A stretch of DNA of 55,438 bases from Pseudomonas flexibilis (lineage in GTDB: Bacteria; Pseudomonadota; Gammaproteobacteria; Pseudomonadales; Pseudomonadaceae), in contig NZ_JRUD01000006.1 of NCBI RefSeq assembly GCF_000802425.1, positions 1 to 55,438 on the forward strand, written 5' to 3'. The stretch's first letter is position 1; every line of letters begins with the position of its first letter. The notes under the pieces were generated by a model. It was not told where the DNA came from, did no database searches, and saw nothing but the letters and a program-made list of their open reading frames with translations. A program made the translations under genes and the position numbers. Of the stretch, positions 17,382 to 27,837 are shown piece by piece.

Positions 17382-17807
17382 GTGACCGACACCATCTACC
17401 GCACCTATCGAAGCACGCCGAACCCGCTGCATGCGACGCTGCTGGCCGGGACCGTGCCGCTGTTTCTCGGCGCCCTGCTGAGCGATATCGCCTACTACCG
17501 CAGCTACCACATCCAGTGGAGCAACTTCGCCTCCTGGCTGATTGCCGGGGGGCTGGTCTTCTGCGGCCTGGCGATTCTGTTTGCCCTGGCCAACCTGATC
17601 GCTGCCGGCCGCCGGGGACGGGCCATGACCTACGTGCTGCTTCTGGTGGCGACCTGGGGGCTGGGCTTCATCAATGCCCTCCAGCACGCCAAGGACGCCT
17701 GGGCGACCATGCCGACCGGGCTGGTGCTTTCGGTGATCGTCACCCTGCTGGCATGCATTGCGACCTGGGTCGGCCTTGCCGGCCCGCACGCGAGGGAGGT
17801 CCGATGA
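17382..17807 (+). CDS. DUF2231-family membrane protein
   Basis: A 141-residue protein with four transmembrane helices (about 17-37, 47-68, 78-97, 108-130). The N-terminal NPLHATLLAGTVPLFLGALLSD segment is the DUF2231 signature. It starts with GTG at 17382, preceded by AGGGGA. Its stop overlaps the ATG of the sugar-dehydrogenase-like lipoprotein (ATGA), so the two are coupled. DUF2231 proteins are often next to cytochromes or quinoprotein dehydrogenases, and a redox-partner role is inferred only. Confidence 0.72.
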   Translation: MTDTIYRTYRSTPNPLHATLLAGTVPLFLGALLSDIAYYRSYHIQWSNFASWLIAGGLVFCGLAILFALANLIAAGRRGRAMTYVLLLVATWGLGFINALQHAKDAWATMPTGLVLSVIVTLLACIATWVGLAGPHAREVR

Positions 17808-19096
17808 AACCGTCGAATGCATTGACCGCCTCGGCGCTGGCCCTGGCACTCGCGGGTTGCGGCGGCGGTGAGGATACCGTTCAGGAATACGGCACCTCCC
17901 CCACCCTGCCCGAGCCCACGCGCGGGCTGCTGCCGAGCATGAACATTGCCGAACCGGTGCCGTGGGGCGACCAGACGCCGACCGTACCGTCGGGTTACCG
18001 CGTCACGGCCATCGCCACCGACCTGAAGATCCCGCGCCAGACACTGGTGCTGCCCAATGGCGACATTCTCGTCGCCGAGGGACGCGGCGGCAGCGCGCCG
18101 GCTCTCCAGCCGAAGGATGTGATCGCCGGCGTTATCAAGGCCAGGGGCACCACCCCGGTCGAGAGCGGCGATAGCCTGACTCTGCTGCGCGACGCCGATG
18201 GCGACGGCAGCTACGAGCTGCAGACGGTCTTCGCCGACAACCTCAACGCGCCGTATGGGCTGGCGCTGTTCGAGGGCAATTTGTACGTGGCCAACCAGGA
18301 CGCCCTGGTGCGTTTCGATTATCGGGACGGGCAGACCAAGGCCAGTGGACCGCCCGCCGAGATCACCCGCCTGCCCGCCGAGATCAATCACCACTGGACC
18401 AAGGCGCTGACCATCAGCCCGGACGGCCGCTACCTGTATGTCGGTATCGGCTCGAATAGCAATATCACCGAGCGCGGCATGGAGGCCGAGGTGGACCGCG
18501 CCATGGTCTGGCAGATCGACGCGGAAACCGGCGCCTACAAGCCCTACGCCACCGGCCTGCGCAACCCGACGGCGCTGGCGATCCAGCCGGGTTCCGGGCA
18601 GTTGTGGGCGGTGGTCAACGAGCGGGACGAACTGGGCGAGGATCTGGTGCCGGACTACCTCACCTCGGTGCGCGAAGGCGGCTTCTACGGTTGGCCCTAC
18701 AGCTACTGGGGGCAGAACGTCGATGACCGCGTGCGACCGCAGGATCCCGACAAGGTCGCCTCGGCCATCACCCCCGACTACGCGCTGGGTTCCCACGTCG
18801 CCGCCCTGGGCCTGGACTTCTCCACCCCGGCGATGGGCGAGCGGTTCGCCGACGGGGTGTTCATTGGCGAGCACGGCAGCTGGAACCGCAAGCACCCGGT
18901 GGGCTACAAGGTGATCTTCGTGCCGTTCAGAAGCGGGCAGCCGGCGGGACAGCCGGTGGAATTCGTCACAGGCTTTCGAACCGAGGATGGCAAGACGCGC
19001 GGCCGGCCGGTGGGCGTGACTGTCGATCCGCGCGGGGCGCTGATCGTCGCCGACGATCTGGCCAATGTGGTCTGGCGGGTGACGCGGGCCGAGTGA
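17804..19096 (+). CDS. PQQ-dependent sugar (sorbosone-type) dehydrogenase lipoprotein
   Basis: A 430-residue protein with a lipoprotein signal peptide (LALALAGC, Cys at 19), so it is anchored in the envelope. The remainder is a six-bladed propeller of the glucose/sorbosone dehydrogenase family: PNGDILVAEG, NLNAPYGLALFEGNLYVAN, KALTISPDGRYLYVGIGSNSN, ATGLRNPTALAIQPGSGQLW, and a C-terminal ARG-rich EHGSWNRKHPVGYKV. Such enzymes oxidise aldoses or aldehydes using PQQ in the periplasm. It is translationally coupled to the DUF2231 gene. No PQQ synthesis genes are in the window. Confidence 0.8.
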   Translation: MKPSNALTASALALALAGCGGGEDTVQEYGTSPTLPEPTRGLLPSMNIAEPVPWGDQTPTVPSGYRVTAIATDLKIPRQTLVLPNGDILVAEGRGGSAPALQPKDVIAGVIKARGTTPVESGDSLTLLRDADGDGSYELQTVFADNLNAPYGLALFEGNLYVANQDALVRFDYRDGQTKASGPPAEITRLPAEINHHWTKALTISPDGRYLYVGIGSNSNITERGMEAEVDRAMVWQIDAETGAYKPYATGLRNPTALAIQPGSGQLWAVVNERDELGEDLVPDYLTSVREGGFYGWPYSYWGQNVDDRVRPQDPDKVASAITPDYALGSHVAALGLDFSTPAMGERFADGVFIGEHGSWNRKHPVGYKVIFVPFRSGQPAGQPVEFVTGFRTEDGKTRGRPVGVTVDPRGALIVADDLANVVWRVTRAE

Positions 19097-19108
19097 CCCG
19101 GACACAAG

Positions 19109-19131
19109 GCGCGCCCGCCGTGCGGGCGCGC
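19109..19131. terminator. Hairpin between convergent genes
   Basis: A perfect 10-base inverted repeat, GCGCGCCCGC-CGT-GCGGGCGCGC, lies between the ends of the dehydrogenase lipoprotein (+) and the OsmC-YcaO gene (-). It has no T tract on either side but could serve both. Confidence 0.45.
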
Positions 19132-19141
19132 GTCGCACTCG

Positions 19142-21337
19142 TTACGCCACGACCCGGGCGCGCGCTGCGTGCAGCTTCCGGTAGCTGTCGATCAGGCGCT
19201 GGTGCCGCTCGAGCCCTTCCAGCTGCAGGCTGGTCGGCGTCAGGCCGTAGAAGCGCACGCTGCCGTCGAGGCAGCCGAGCGCCGCGTCCATGCGCGGGTT
19301 GCCGAACATGCGGCGGAAGTTGACCTCGTAGTCTTCCAGCGCCAGGTCCTTGTCCAGCTGCACTTCCAGCACCGCGTTCAGGGCCTGGTAGAACAGGCCC
19401 CGCTCGACGGTGTTGTCGTTGTACTGCAGGAAGGCTTCCACCAGCTCCTTCGCGTCGGCGAACTTCTTCAGGGCGAGGCAGATGAGCAGCTTCAGCTCCA
19501 GAATCGTCAGCTGCCCCCAGGCGGTGTTGTCGTCGAATTCGATGCCGATCAGCGTGGCGATATCGCTGTAGTCATCCAGCTCGCTGTCTTCCAGCCGGCG
19601 CAGCAGCGCCCGCAGACCCATGGTGTTCAGGCTGTGCAGGTTGAGGATGTCGGAGCGGAACAGCAGGGCCTTGTTGGTGTTGTCCCAGATCAGGTCTTCC
19701 ACCGGATAGATTTCCGAGTAGCCCGGCACCAGGATGCGGCACGCCGTAGCGCCCAGATGCTCATTGACCGCCATGTACACTTCATTGCCCATGTCTTCGA
19801 GGATGCCGAACAGGGTGGCGGCCTCCTCGGCATTGGAGTTTTCGCCCTGGCCGGAGAAATCCCATTCGACGAACGCATGGTCGGCCCGGGCACTGAAGAA
19901 GCGCCAGGACACCACGCCGCTGGAATCGATGAAGTGTTCGACAAAGTTGTTCGGCTCGGTCACCGCATGGCTTTCGAAGGTCGGCTGAGGCAGGTCGTTC
20001 AGGCCTTCGAAGCTGCGGCCCTGCAGCAGCTCGGTCAGGCTGCGCTCCAGCGCCACCTCGAAGCTCGGGTGGGCCCCGAACGAGGCAAACACACCGCCGG
20101 TACGCGGGTTCATCAGGGTGACGCACATCACCGGGTATTTCCCGCCCAAGGACGCATCCTTGACCAGCACCGGGAAGCCCTGCTCTTCCAGCCCCCGGAT
20201 GCCGGCGAGAATTCCCGGGTACTTGGCCAGCACCTCGTGCGGCACGTCCGGCAGGGCGAGTTCCCCTTCCAGGATCTCGCGCTTCACCGCGCGCTCGAAG
20301 ATTTCCGACAGGCACTGCACCTGCGCCTCGGCCAGCGTGTTACCGGCGCTCATGCCGTTGCTGAGGTACAGGTTTTCGATCAGGTTGGATGGGAAATACA
20401 CCACCTCGCCGTCCGACTGACGCACGAACGGCAACGAGCAAATGCCGCGCTGCACATTGCCGGAGTTGGTGTCGTACAGATGCGAACCGCGCAGCTCGCC
20501 ATCGGGGTTGTAGATCTCCAGGCAGTGGTCGTCGAGAATCTCGGCCGGCAGCGCATCGTCGTGACCGGGCTGGAACCAGCGCTCGTCCGGGTGGTGCACA
20601 AACGCCGCATTGGCGAGCTCCTCGCCCCAGTACTGGTCGTTGTAGAAGAAGTTGAAATTCAGCCGCTCGATGAACTCGCCCAGCGCCGACGCCAGCGCGC
20701 TTTCCTTGGTCGCGCCCTTGCCGTTGGTGAAGCACATCGGCGAGTGCGCATCGCGCAGGTGCAGCGACCACACATTGGGCACGATGTTGCGCCACGAGGC
20801 GATCTCGATCTTCATGCCCAGGCCGGCCAGGATGCCGGACAGGTTGGCGATGGTCTGCTCCAGCGGCAGGTCCTTGCCGGCAATATAGGTACTCGCTTCG
20901 GGGTTCGTGCCGGGCAGCAGCAAGGCCTGGGCATCGGCGTCCAGGTTCTCGACTTCCTCGATCACGAACTCCGGTCCGGTCTGCACCACCTTCTTCACCG
21001 TGCAGCGCTCGATGGAGCGCAGGATGCCCTGGCGGTCCTTTTCCGAGATATCCGCAGGCAACTCGACCTGGATCTTGAAGATCTGCTGGTAGCGGTTTTC
21101 CGGGTCGACAATGTTGTTCTGCGACAGGCGAATGTTCTCGGTGGGAATATCGCGCGTCTGGCAGTACAGCTTCACGAAGTACGCCGCGCACAACGCTGAC
21201 GAAGCCAGGAAGTAATCGAACGGCCCGGGCGCCGAGCCATCGCCCTTGTAGCGGATGGGTTGATCCGCCACCACGGTGAAGTCATCGAACTTGGCTTCGA
21301 GGCGAAGGTTGTCGAGAAAGTTGACCTTGATTTCCAT
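19142..21337 (-). CDS. OsmC domain / YcaO domain fusion protein
   Basis: A 731-residue two-domain protein. Residues 1-140 are an OsmC/Ohr-like fold, with Cys residues in the SALCAAYFVKLYCQTRD segment (about 49-61). Residues about 160-590 are a YcaO domain, an ATP-dependent cyclodehydratase-type fold, with NGKGATKESALASALGEFIERL and AEAQVQCLSEIFERAVKRE carrying the Mg/ATP-binding Glu residues. A helical TPR-like tail follows. E. coli YcaO aids RimO in methylthiolation of ribosomal protein S12. No precursor peptide or partner gene lies beside it, so a housekeeping role is more likely than a natural-product role. Confidence 0.85.
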   Translation of the reverse strand: MEIKVNFLDNLRLEAKFDDFTVVADQPIRYKGDGSAPGPFDYFLASSALCAAYFVKLYCQTRDIPTENIRLSQNNIVDPENRYQQIFKIQVELPADISEKDRQGILRSIERCTVKKVVQTGPEFVIEEVENLDADAQALLLPGTNPEASTYIAGKDLPLEQTIANLSGILAGLGMKIEIASWRNIVPNVWSLHLRDAHSPMCFTNGKGATKESALASALGEFIERLNFNFFYNDQYWGEELANAAFVHHPDERWFQPGHDDALPAEILDDHCLEIYNPDGELRGSHLYDTNSGNVQRGICSLPFVRQSDGEVVYFPSNLIENLYLSNGMSAGNTLAEAQVQCLSEIFERAVKREILEGELALPDVPHEVLAKYPGILAGIRGLEEQGFPVLVKDASLGGKYPVMCVTLMNPRTGGVFASFGAHPSFEVALERSLTELLQGRSFEGLNDLPQPTFESHAVTEPNNFVEHFIDSSGVVSWRFFSARADHAFVEWDFSGQGENSNAEEAATLFGILEDMGNEVYMAVNEHLGATACRILVPGYSEIYPVEDLIWDNTNKALLFRSDILNLHSLNTMGLRALLRRLEDSELDDYSDIATLIGIEFDDNTAWGQLTILELKLLICLALKKFADAKELVEAFLQYNDNTVERGLFYQALNAVLEVQLDKDLALEDYEVNFRRMFGNPRMDAALGCLDGSVRFYGLTPTSLQLEGLERHQRLIDSYRKLHAARARVVA

Positions 21338-21486
21338 GCGGCACTACCGGAATACGAGAAAGAATGTTCGCCATTATCCCGGCTTTGCAGCACGAAGAAA
21401 TGATCGTGTAGGGCACTTCACCCCCAGCGGTCAGGCCAAGGAAGTGTGAAGCTGGGCTGGTGTGGAATAGCCAAACCCCGGAAACG

Positions 21487-21514
21487 ACAAAGCCCCGCAT
21501 ATGCAGGGCTTTGT
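21487..21514 (-). terminator. Terminator of tRNA-Ser
   Basis: A strong hairpin with arms ACAAAGCCC and GGGCTTTGT around CGCATATGCA, 10 bases past the CCA end of tRNA-Ser on the minus strand. The U-rich end of the arm supports intrinsic termination. Confidence 0.75.
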
Positions 21515-21524
21515 GTATTGAAAG

Positions 21525-21614
21525 TGGCGGTGAGGGTGGGATTCGAACCCACGATACGGTTTCCCGTATACACACTTTCCAGGCGTGCTCCTTCAACCGC
21601 TCGGACACCTCACC
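21525..21614 (-). tRNA. tRNA-Ser (anticodon GGA)
   Basis: A 90-base type II tRNA with an encoded CCA. The acceptor arms GGTGAGG and CCTCACC pair fully. The anticodon stem CACGC/GTGTG encloses loop CTGGAAA, giving anticodon GGA, which reads UCC and UCU. A long variable arm (TACGGGAAACCGTA) is typical of tRNA-Ser. The T arm is GTGGGTTCGAATCCCAC. A sigma-70 promoter and a terminator flank it. Confidence 0.96.
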
Positions 21615-21652
21615 GGATCTCGATCGAGGCGTTCACCCCGTCGAGGCCCGCT

Positions 21653-21681
21653 AATCTAGTCGAGTGTTTTTCCAAAAGCAA
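21653..21681 (-). promoter_or_regulatory. Sigma-70 promoter of tRNA-Ser
   Basis: On the minus strand, TTGCTT (21676-21681) and TAGATT (21653-21658) are separated by 17 bases. A GC-rich discriminator (AGCGGGCC) follows, as is usual for stringently controlled stable-RNA promoters. An A/T-rich tract upstream (21680-21715) could act as an UP element. Transcription would start near 21646. Confidence 0.6.
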
Positions 21682-21853
21682 ATTTTATTTTTCATTTTCT
21701 TCATTTTTTTCATGCGCTTAGGGTTCCATCCGAACACTGGGGCTGGCGAGACGGGTGGAACGGCGTCCCGCATGACCCACCGGTCGGTCACCGTGCTTTA
21801 CCTGACCGCCGCGGCTGGTTAACGTCAGCGCCACTGCCAACAAGGAACCCGCC

Positions 21854-22543
21854 ATGAGTGAGCTGATCTCCTACGAATTCGCCGACGGCATCGCCACCCT
21901 CACCCTGAACAACGGCAAGGTGAATGCGATTTCCCCGGCCATGGTTGCCGCCTTCAATGCCGCGCTGGATCGCGCCGAGCAGGATCGCGCGGTGGTCATC
22001 TTCACCGGCCAGCCGGGCATTCTTTCGGGCGGCTACGACCTCAAGGTCATGACCTCCAGTCCGCAGAACGCCCTGGATCTGGTCGCCTCCGGCTCGACTC
22101 TGGCGCGCCGCATGCTGGCCCACCCCTACCCGATCATCGCCGCCTGCCCGGGCCACGCGGTGGCCAAGGGCGCCTTCCTGCTGCTGTCCTCGGACTACCG
22201 CATCGGCGTCAAGGGTCCGTTCAATATCGGGCTCAACGAAGTGCAGATCGGCATGACCATGCACCACGTGGGCATCGAGCTGTCCCGCGACCGGCTGAGC
22301 AAGGCGGCCTTCCAGCGCTCGGTGATCAATGGCGAGATGTTCGATCCGCAGGGCGCCCTGGACGCGGGTTTCCTGGATCGCGTGGTCGAGCCGGAGGCGC
22401 TGATGGCTACCGCCCGCGAGGTAGCCGGCCAGTTACTGAAGATCAACATGAAGGCCCACCGCCAGACCAAGCTGAAGGTACGCAAGGACCTGCTGGAAAC
22501 CCTCAACAAGGCCATCGAACTGGACAAGCAGTACGGCTTCTGA
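21854..22543 (+). CDS. Crotonase/enoyl-CoA hydratase-family protein
   Basis: A 229-residue single-domain crotonase. It has NNGKVNAISPAMVAAF early, the first oxyanion-hole loop SGGYDLKVM (about 60), and the second, CPGHAVAKGAFLLLSSDYRIG (about 95-115). It is shorter than typical hydratases (about 260), and one catalytic Glu position is not evident, so hydratase activity is uncertain. An AAGGAA site precedes the ATG. It is monocistronic, with a terminator at 22549. Confidence 0.8.
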   Translation: MSELISYEFADGIATLTLNNGKVNAISPAMVAAFNAALDRAEQDRAVVIFTGQPGILSGGYDLKVMTSSPQNALDLVASGSTLARRMLAHPYPIIAACPGHAVAKGAFLLLSSDYRIGVKGPFNIGLNEVQIGMTMHHVGIELSRDRLSKAAFQRSVINGEMFDPQGALDAGFLDRVVEPEALMATAREVAGQLLKINMKAHRQTKLKVRKDLLETLNKAIELDKQYGF

Positions 22544-22548
22544 ACCCA

Positions 22549-22580
22549 AGCAGGGGCCGGTCGACGGCCCCTGCTCTTTG
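22549..22580 (+). terminator. Intrinsic terminator after the crotonase gene
   Basis: The perfect 11-base arms AGCAGGGGCCG and CGGCCCCTGCT enclose a 5-base loop and are followed by TCTTTGCCTTT. The hairpin starts 6 bases after the stop codon. Confidence 0.8.
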
Positions 22581-22651
22581 CCTTTCGCCTGATTTGCCCG
22601 GCTCAATGGACATCCGTACACTGAGCCGCCCGAATCGCCACGAGCCTGTCC

Positions 22652-23395
22652 ATGTTGTCTGCTCTGCGCCTGTTCCTGCTGTGCGCCTACTCCGCCCTGG
22701 CCAGTCTGACTGGCCTGTTCCTGTGCCTCCTGCATCCCTTCAACCCGGAGAATACGCGGCGCTGCGCCCGTCTGTTCGCGCTGCCCAGCCAGCGTTTCCT
22801 GGGCATCCGGGTGGATGCCGATATCGAGGAACTGAACAAGCCTGATCAGGCCTGCGTGATCGTCGCCAACCATCAGTCCAACTACGACCTGTTCGTACTG
22901 GGCGGCGTAGTGCCGCCGCGCACGGTGAGCCTTGGCAAGAAGAGCCTGAAGTGGATTCCGCTGTTCGGCCAGCTCTACTGGCTGGCCGGCAACGTGCTGC
23001 TCGACCGCGGCAACGCCATCCGCGCCAAGCAGGCCATGCTGACCACCACCGAAGCCCTGCGCGACCGGCAAGTATCCATCTGGGTATTCCCGGAAGGCAC
23101 CCGCAACGCCGGGACCGAGCTGCTGCCCTTCAAGAAGGGTGCGTTCCAGATGGCGATTGCCGCCGGCGCCCCCATCGTGCCGGTGTGCGTCAGCCGTTAT
23201 ACCGAGCTGCTGGACCTGAACCGGCCGGAAAGCGTGCGGGTGAAGGTACGCGCGCTGCCAGCCATCGCCACCACCGGACTGACGCTCGACGACATGCCGG
23301 CGCTGATGGAGCGCTGCCGTGCACGCATGAGCACGGTGATCGATGAACTGAGCGCCGAGACGGCGGCTGCACTCCCCTCAGCCGCCGGCCACTGA
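22652..23395 (+). CDS. 1-acylglycerol-3-phosphate O-acyltransferase (PlsC family)
   Basis: A 247-residue membrane-bound acyltransferase that would make phosphatidic acid from lysophosphatidic acid. It has an N-terminal transmembrane helix (about 5-30), the catalytic NHQSNYD (HX4D, 73-79), FPEGTRN (about 148-154) for glycerol-phosphate binding, and GAPIVPVCV (about 174-182). These are blocks I, III and IV of the family. Pseudomonas has several plsC paralogues, so this need not be the essential one. It converges with the amidotransferase gene. Confidence 0.85.
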   Translation: MLSALRLFLLCAYSALASLTGLFLCLLHPFNPENTRRCARLFALPSQRFLGIRVDADIEELNKPDQACVIVANHQSNYDLFVLGGVVPPRTVSLGKKSLKWIPLFGQLYWLAGNVLLDRGNAIRAKQAMLTTTEALRDRQVSIWVFPEGTRNAGTELLPFKKGAFQMAIAAGAPIVPVCVSRYTELLDLNRPESVRVKVRALPAIATTGLTLDDMPALMERCRARMSTVIDELSAETAAALPSAAGH

Positions 23396-23404
23396 CCTCG
23401 CCGC

Positions 23405-24133
23405 TCAAGCCGGCTGCGGGTCCCGGCCCTGGGCGACGAAGCGCAGCATCCACTCGCCCACCGCCTTGCCGTGGTGGGACTCCTGCAGACTGCCCAGCGC
23501 CTGTTGATACAGGACCTCGCCAAGCATGTCCTGGCGAGCATCGAGCAGCGCCTTCGAATAATCGACGACGAATTCCGGGTGGCCCTGGAAGCAGAGCACG
23601 CGGTCGTCGATGCGGAAGGCCGCGACCGGGCAGAACTCGCTGGAGGCCAGGACAGTGGCGTTCTCCGGCAGACGGGTGACCTGGTCGCGGTGGCTGATCA
23701 GCAGGGACAGGTCTTCCAGCGCCGGCTGCATCCAGGGCTCGCGATTCTCCAGGCGGTACTGGTGCAGCCCGACCCCCCAGCCCTGCTGCGCACGTTCGGT
23801 CTGGCCGCCCAGCAGCAGCGCCAGCAGCTGATGGCCGAAGCAGATGCCCAGCAGCTTGTCGCCCTTTTCATAACGCTTGAGCAGGTAGTCCTTGAGGGTC
23901 TGGATCCAGGGGTCGGTGCCGAAGGAGTCGGCCTTGCTGCCGGTGACCAGGTAGGCGTCGTAGTGCCGATCCTCGGGCGGGTACTGGCCGTCCACGACGT
24001 TGAAGGTCTCGAACTCGGCCTCGATGGGCTGGTCCGTGAACAACTGCTTGAACATGTGGCCGTAGCCGACAAAAGTGTCCGCCAGCTCCGGACGCAGGTG
24101 ATCGGTTTCGAGGATGCAGATACGCAGGGGCAT
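23405..24133 (-). CDS. Class I glutamine-amidotransferase-like protein
   Basis: A 242-residue stand-alone GATase1 domain. The nucleophile is Cys98 in LLGICFGHQLLA, and the His/Glu pair is in FQGHPEF (H185, E187), so the triad is complete. The family resembles GMP-synthase-type amidotransferases without a synthetase partner. Related proteins hydrolyse gamma-glutamyl bonds, for example in polyamine catabolism, but the substrate here is not known. Confidence 0.78.
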   Translation of the reverse strand: MPLRICILETDHLRPELADTFVGYGHMFKQLFTDQPIEAEFETFNVVDGQYPPEDRHYDAYLVTGSKADSFGTDPWIQTLKDYLLKRYEKGDKLLGICFGHQLLALLLGGQTERAQQGWGVGLHQYRLENREPWMQPALEDLSLLISHRDQVTRLPENATVLASSEFCPVAAFRIDDRVLCFQGHPEFVVDYSKALLDARQDMLGEVLYQQALGSLQESHHGKAVGEWMLRFVAQGRDPQPA

Positions 24134-24221
24134 GAGGGGTTACTCGAAAGACAGTGCGGTGCGCCCTCTTTCTACCAGATGCCCCAGGCCCGCCGCCACT
24201 CCTGGCGACGGGCCCCGCGCA

Positions 24222-26366
24222 TTAGAACTGCCCGCCTGTGGCCGCCTTGTCCAGCAGCAGGGACGGCGGCGCGAACCGCTCGCCGTGTCGCTCCGCCAGC
24301 TCGCGGGCACGGGCGACGAACCGCGCCACGCCGTACTGGTTGATGAACTGCAGCGCCCCGCCACTCCAGGCGGCGAAGCCGATGCCGAACACCGAGCCGA
24401 TATTGGCGTCGGCGACCGAGGTCAGCACGCCCTCCTCCAGGCACCGAACCGTCTCGATGGCCTGGATGAACAGCAGACGGTCGCGAATCTCCTGCGCCTC
24501 CGGCTGCTGCGCGGACTCGGCGAAGGCCTCCTTGAGGCCGGGCCACAGCTGTTTCTTGCCCCCGGCGGGATAGTCATAGAAGCCGCCGCCGGTCGCCTTG
24601 CCAGGGCGCTGGTGGCACTCCAGCATTGCATCGATCACGACGAAGGCCGGGTGCTCGGGGATCGACTTGCCCTCCTCGGCGAGATCGGCGCGGGTCTGCG
24701 CGCGAATATGCGCCATCAGGCTCAGCGAGACCTCGTCCGAGACCGCCAGCGGCCCAACCGGCATGCCGGCCTGGCGCGCCTGGTTCTCGATCATCGCCGC
24801 GCTGACGCCCTCGCCCAGCATGGCCAACCCCTCGTTGGTATAGGTGCCGAATACCCGCGAGGTGAAGAAGCCACGGCTGTCGTTGACCACGATGGGCGTC
24901 TTGCGGATCTGCTGCACGAAGTCGAAGGCGCGGGCCAGCGTCTCGTCGCTGGTCTGCTCGCCACGGATGATCTCCACCAACGGCATCTTGTCCACCGGAC
25001 TGAAGAAGTGCAGGCCGACAAACCTTTCCGGATGCTGCACCGCCCGGGCCAGCCCGGTGATCGGCAGGGTCGAGGTGTTCGAGGCGATTACCGCATCGGG
25101 CAGCGCGGCGGCTTCGGCCGCGGCGGTCACCCGGCCTTTCAGCTCGCGGTTCTCGAACACCGCCTCGATGACCAGGTCGCAGCCGGCGAAGTCCGCTTCG
25201 TCATTAGTGGTGCGAATGCGCGCCAGGAAAGCCTCGCGCTCGTCCGCCGTCAGGTGGCCACGACTCAGCTTCTTGTCGAGCAGGCCGGCGGAGTATGCCT
25301 TGCCCTTCTCCGCCGCCTCGACGGACACATCCTTGAGCACCACCTCGACCCCGGCGGCCGCGCTCACGTACGCGATCCCGGCGCCCATCATGCCGGCGCC
25401 CAGCACACCGACCTTGCCCACCTGACGGCGCTCTGGCGCGGACGGCCGGGACCGGCCGGCATTGATCTCGTTGAGCTGGAACCAGAAGGTGCCGATCATG
25501 TTCTTGGCCACCTGCCCGGTGGCCAGCTCGGTGAAGTAGCGGGTTTCGATCAGCTCGGCGGTGGCAAAGTCCACCTGGGCGCCTTCCACGGCGGCGCAGA
25601 GGATCTTCTCCGGCGCCGGGAAACAGCCCTTGGTCTTGTCCTGCAGCATGGCCGGGGCGATCGCCAGCATCTGCGCCACGCCCGGGTGGCTCGGGGTTCC
25701 GCCGGGCAGCTTGTAGCCCTTGGCGTCCCAGGGCTGCGTGGCCTCGGGGTTGGCGAGGATCCAGGCGCGGGCCTGGGACAGCAGCGCCTCGCGACTGCCC
25801 ACCACTTCATGCAGCAGGCCGGCTTTCAGCGCCTCGCGGGGGCGCAGCTTCTTGCCTTCCAGCAGGAACGGCAGGGCCTTTTCGATGCCCAGCAGGCGCA
25901 CCGTACGTACGATGCCGCCGCCGCCCGGCAGCAGACCCAGGGTGACCTCCGGCAGGCCGAGCTGCACGTCCGGCGCGTCCAGGGCGATACGGTGCTGGCA
26001 GGCCAGGCAGATTTCCCAGCCGCCGCCCAGGGCGGAACCGTTGATCGCGGCGACCACCGGCTTGCCGAGGGTTTCCAGGCGGCGCAGCTGCTGCTTGAGC
26101 AGTTGCACCATGCGGAAGAAGGGTTCGGCATCGGCACGGGTAACCGCGACCAGCTCGTTGAGGTCGCCGCCGGCAAAGAAGGTCTTCTTCGCCGAGGTGA
26201 GAATGACGCCGGCGATCTGCTCACGCTCGGCTTCCAGGCGCTCAAGGGTCTCGGCCATCGCGGCGCGGTAGGTGGCGTTCATGGTGTTGGCGCTCTGCCC
26301 GGGCATGTCCAGGGTCAGCAGGACGATGCCGTCGGCGCCGGCTTCGTAGCGAATGGCTTGGCTCAT
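24222..26366 (-). CDS. fadJ: Bifunctional enoyl-CoA hydratase / 3-hydroxyacyl-CoA dehydrogenase (FadJ-like)
   Basis: A 714-residue fatty-acid beta-oxidation alpha subunit. Residues 1-200 are a crotonase domain (ALGGGWEICLACQHRIAL, LGLPEVTLGLLPGGGG). Residues about 315-500 are the NAD-binding domain (VGVLGAGMMGAGIAYVSA), and the C-terminal dehydrogenase domains follow (HFFSPVDKMPLVEI). The length and the partner resemble P. aeruginosa PA1737/PA1736 rather than FadB. It is 14 bases after the thiolase gene, forming one operon, and would carry out hydration and NAD-dependent oxidation before thiolysis. The fadJ symbol is by similarity. Confidence 0.88.
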   Translation of the reverse strand: MSQAIRYEAGADGIVLLTLDMPGQSANTMNATYRAAMAETLERLEAEREQIAGVILTSAKKTFFAGGDLNELVAVTRADAEPFFRMVQLLKQQLRRLETLGKPVVAAINGSALGGGWEICLACQHRIALDAPDVQLGLPEVTLGLLPGGGGIVRTVRLLGIEKALPFLLEGKKLRPREALKAGLLHEVVGSREALLSQARAWILANPEATQPWDAKGYKLPGGTPSHPGVAQMLAIAPAMLQDKTKGCFPAPEKILCAAVEGAQVDFATAELIETRYFTELATGQVAKNMIGTFWFQLNEINAGRSRPSAPERRQVGKVGVLGAGMMGAGIAYVSAAAGVEVVLKDVSVEAAEKGKAYSAGLLDKKLSRGHLTADEREAFLARIRTTNDEADFAGCDLVIEAVFENRELKGRVTAAAEAAALPDAVIASNTSTLPITGLARAVQHPERFVGLHFFSPVDKMPLVEIIRGEQTSDETLARAFDFVQQIRKTPIVVNDSRGFFTSRVFGTYTNEGLAMLGEGVSAAMIENQARQAGMPVGPLAVSDEVSLSLMAHIRAQTRADLAEEGKSIPEHPAFVVIDAMLECHQRPGKATGGGFYDYPAGGKKQLWPGLKEAFAESAQQPEAQEIRDRLLFIQAIETVRCLEEGVLTSVADANIGSVFGIGFAAWSGGALQFINQYGVARFVARARELAERHGERFAPPSLLLDKAATGGQF

Positions 26367-26380
26367 GGCGTTCTCCCTGC

Positions 26381-27586
<1,206 letters not shown>

Positions 27587-27837
27587 AGGTTGTCTCTCTT
27601 GTTGTAGGTGCCGGCGATGCGGCGCTCGTCCTACCTTAGCCGCGGCGAGCCGTTGGGCAATGACCAATGCGCTCAGCCGGGTTGACGGCAGTGCTCAGAT
27701 GAATGGCAGCTTGCAGCGCAGCGTCTGGAACGCCCTTCCTGCCTGCGGCAAGGCGGGTGTACGCCAACCGGCAGAACCCCGTAGAAGTCCGGCGAGTCGA
27801 AACGAGGGTGCCAACAACAAGAATCGAGGCCCCGATC

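Noticed and set aside
19142-21337. RiPP biosynthesis cluster around the YcaO domain
   Set aside because: No precursor peptide, dehydrogenase or exporter of such clusters lies nearby, and the OsmC-YcaO type is housekeeping-like.
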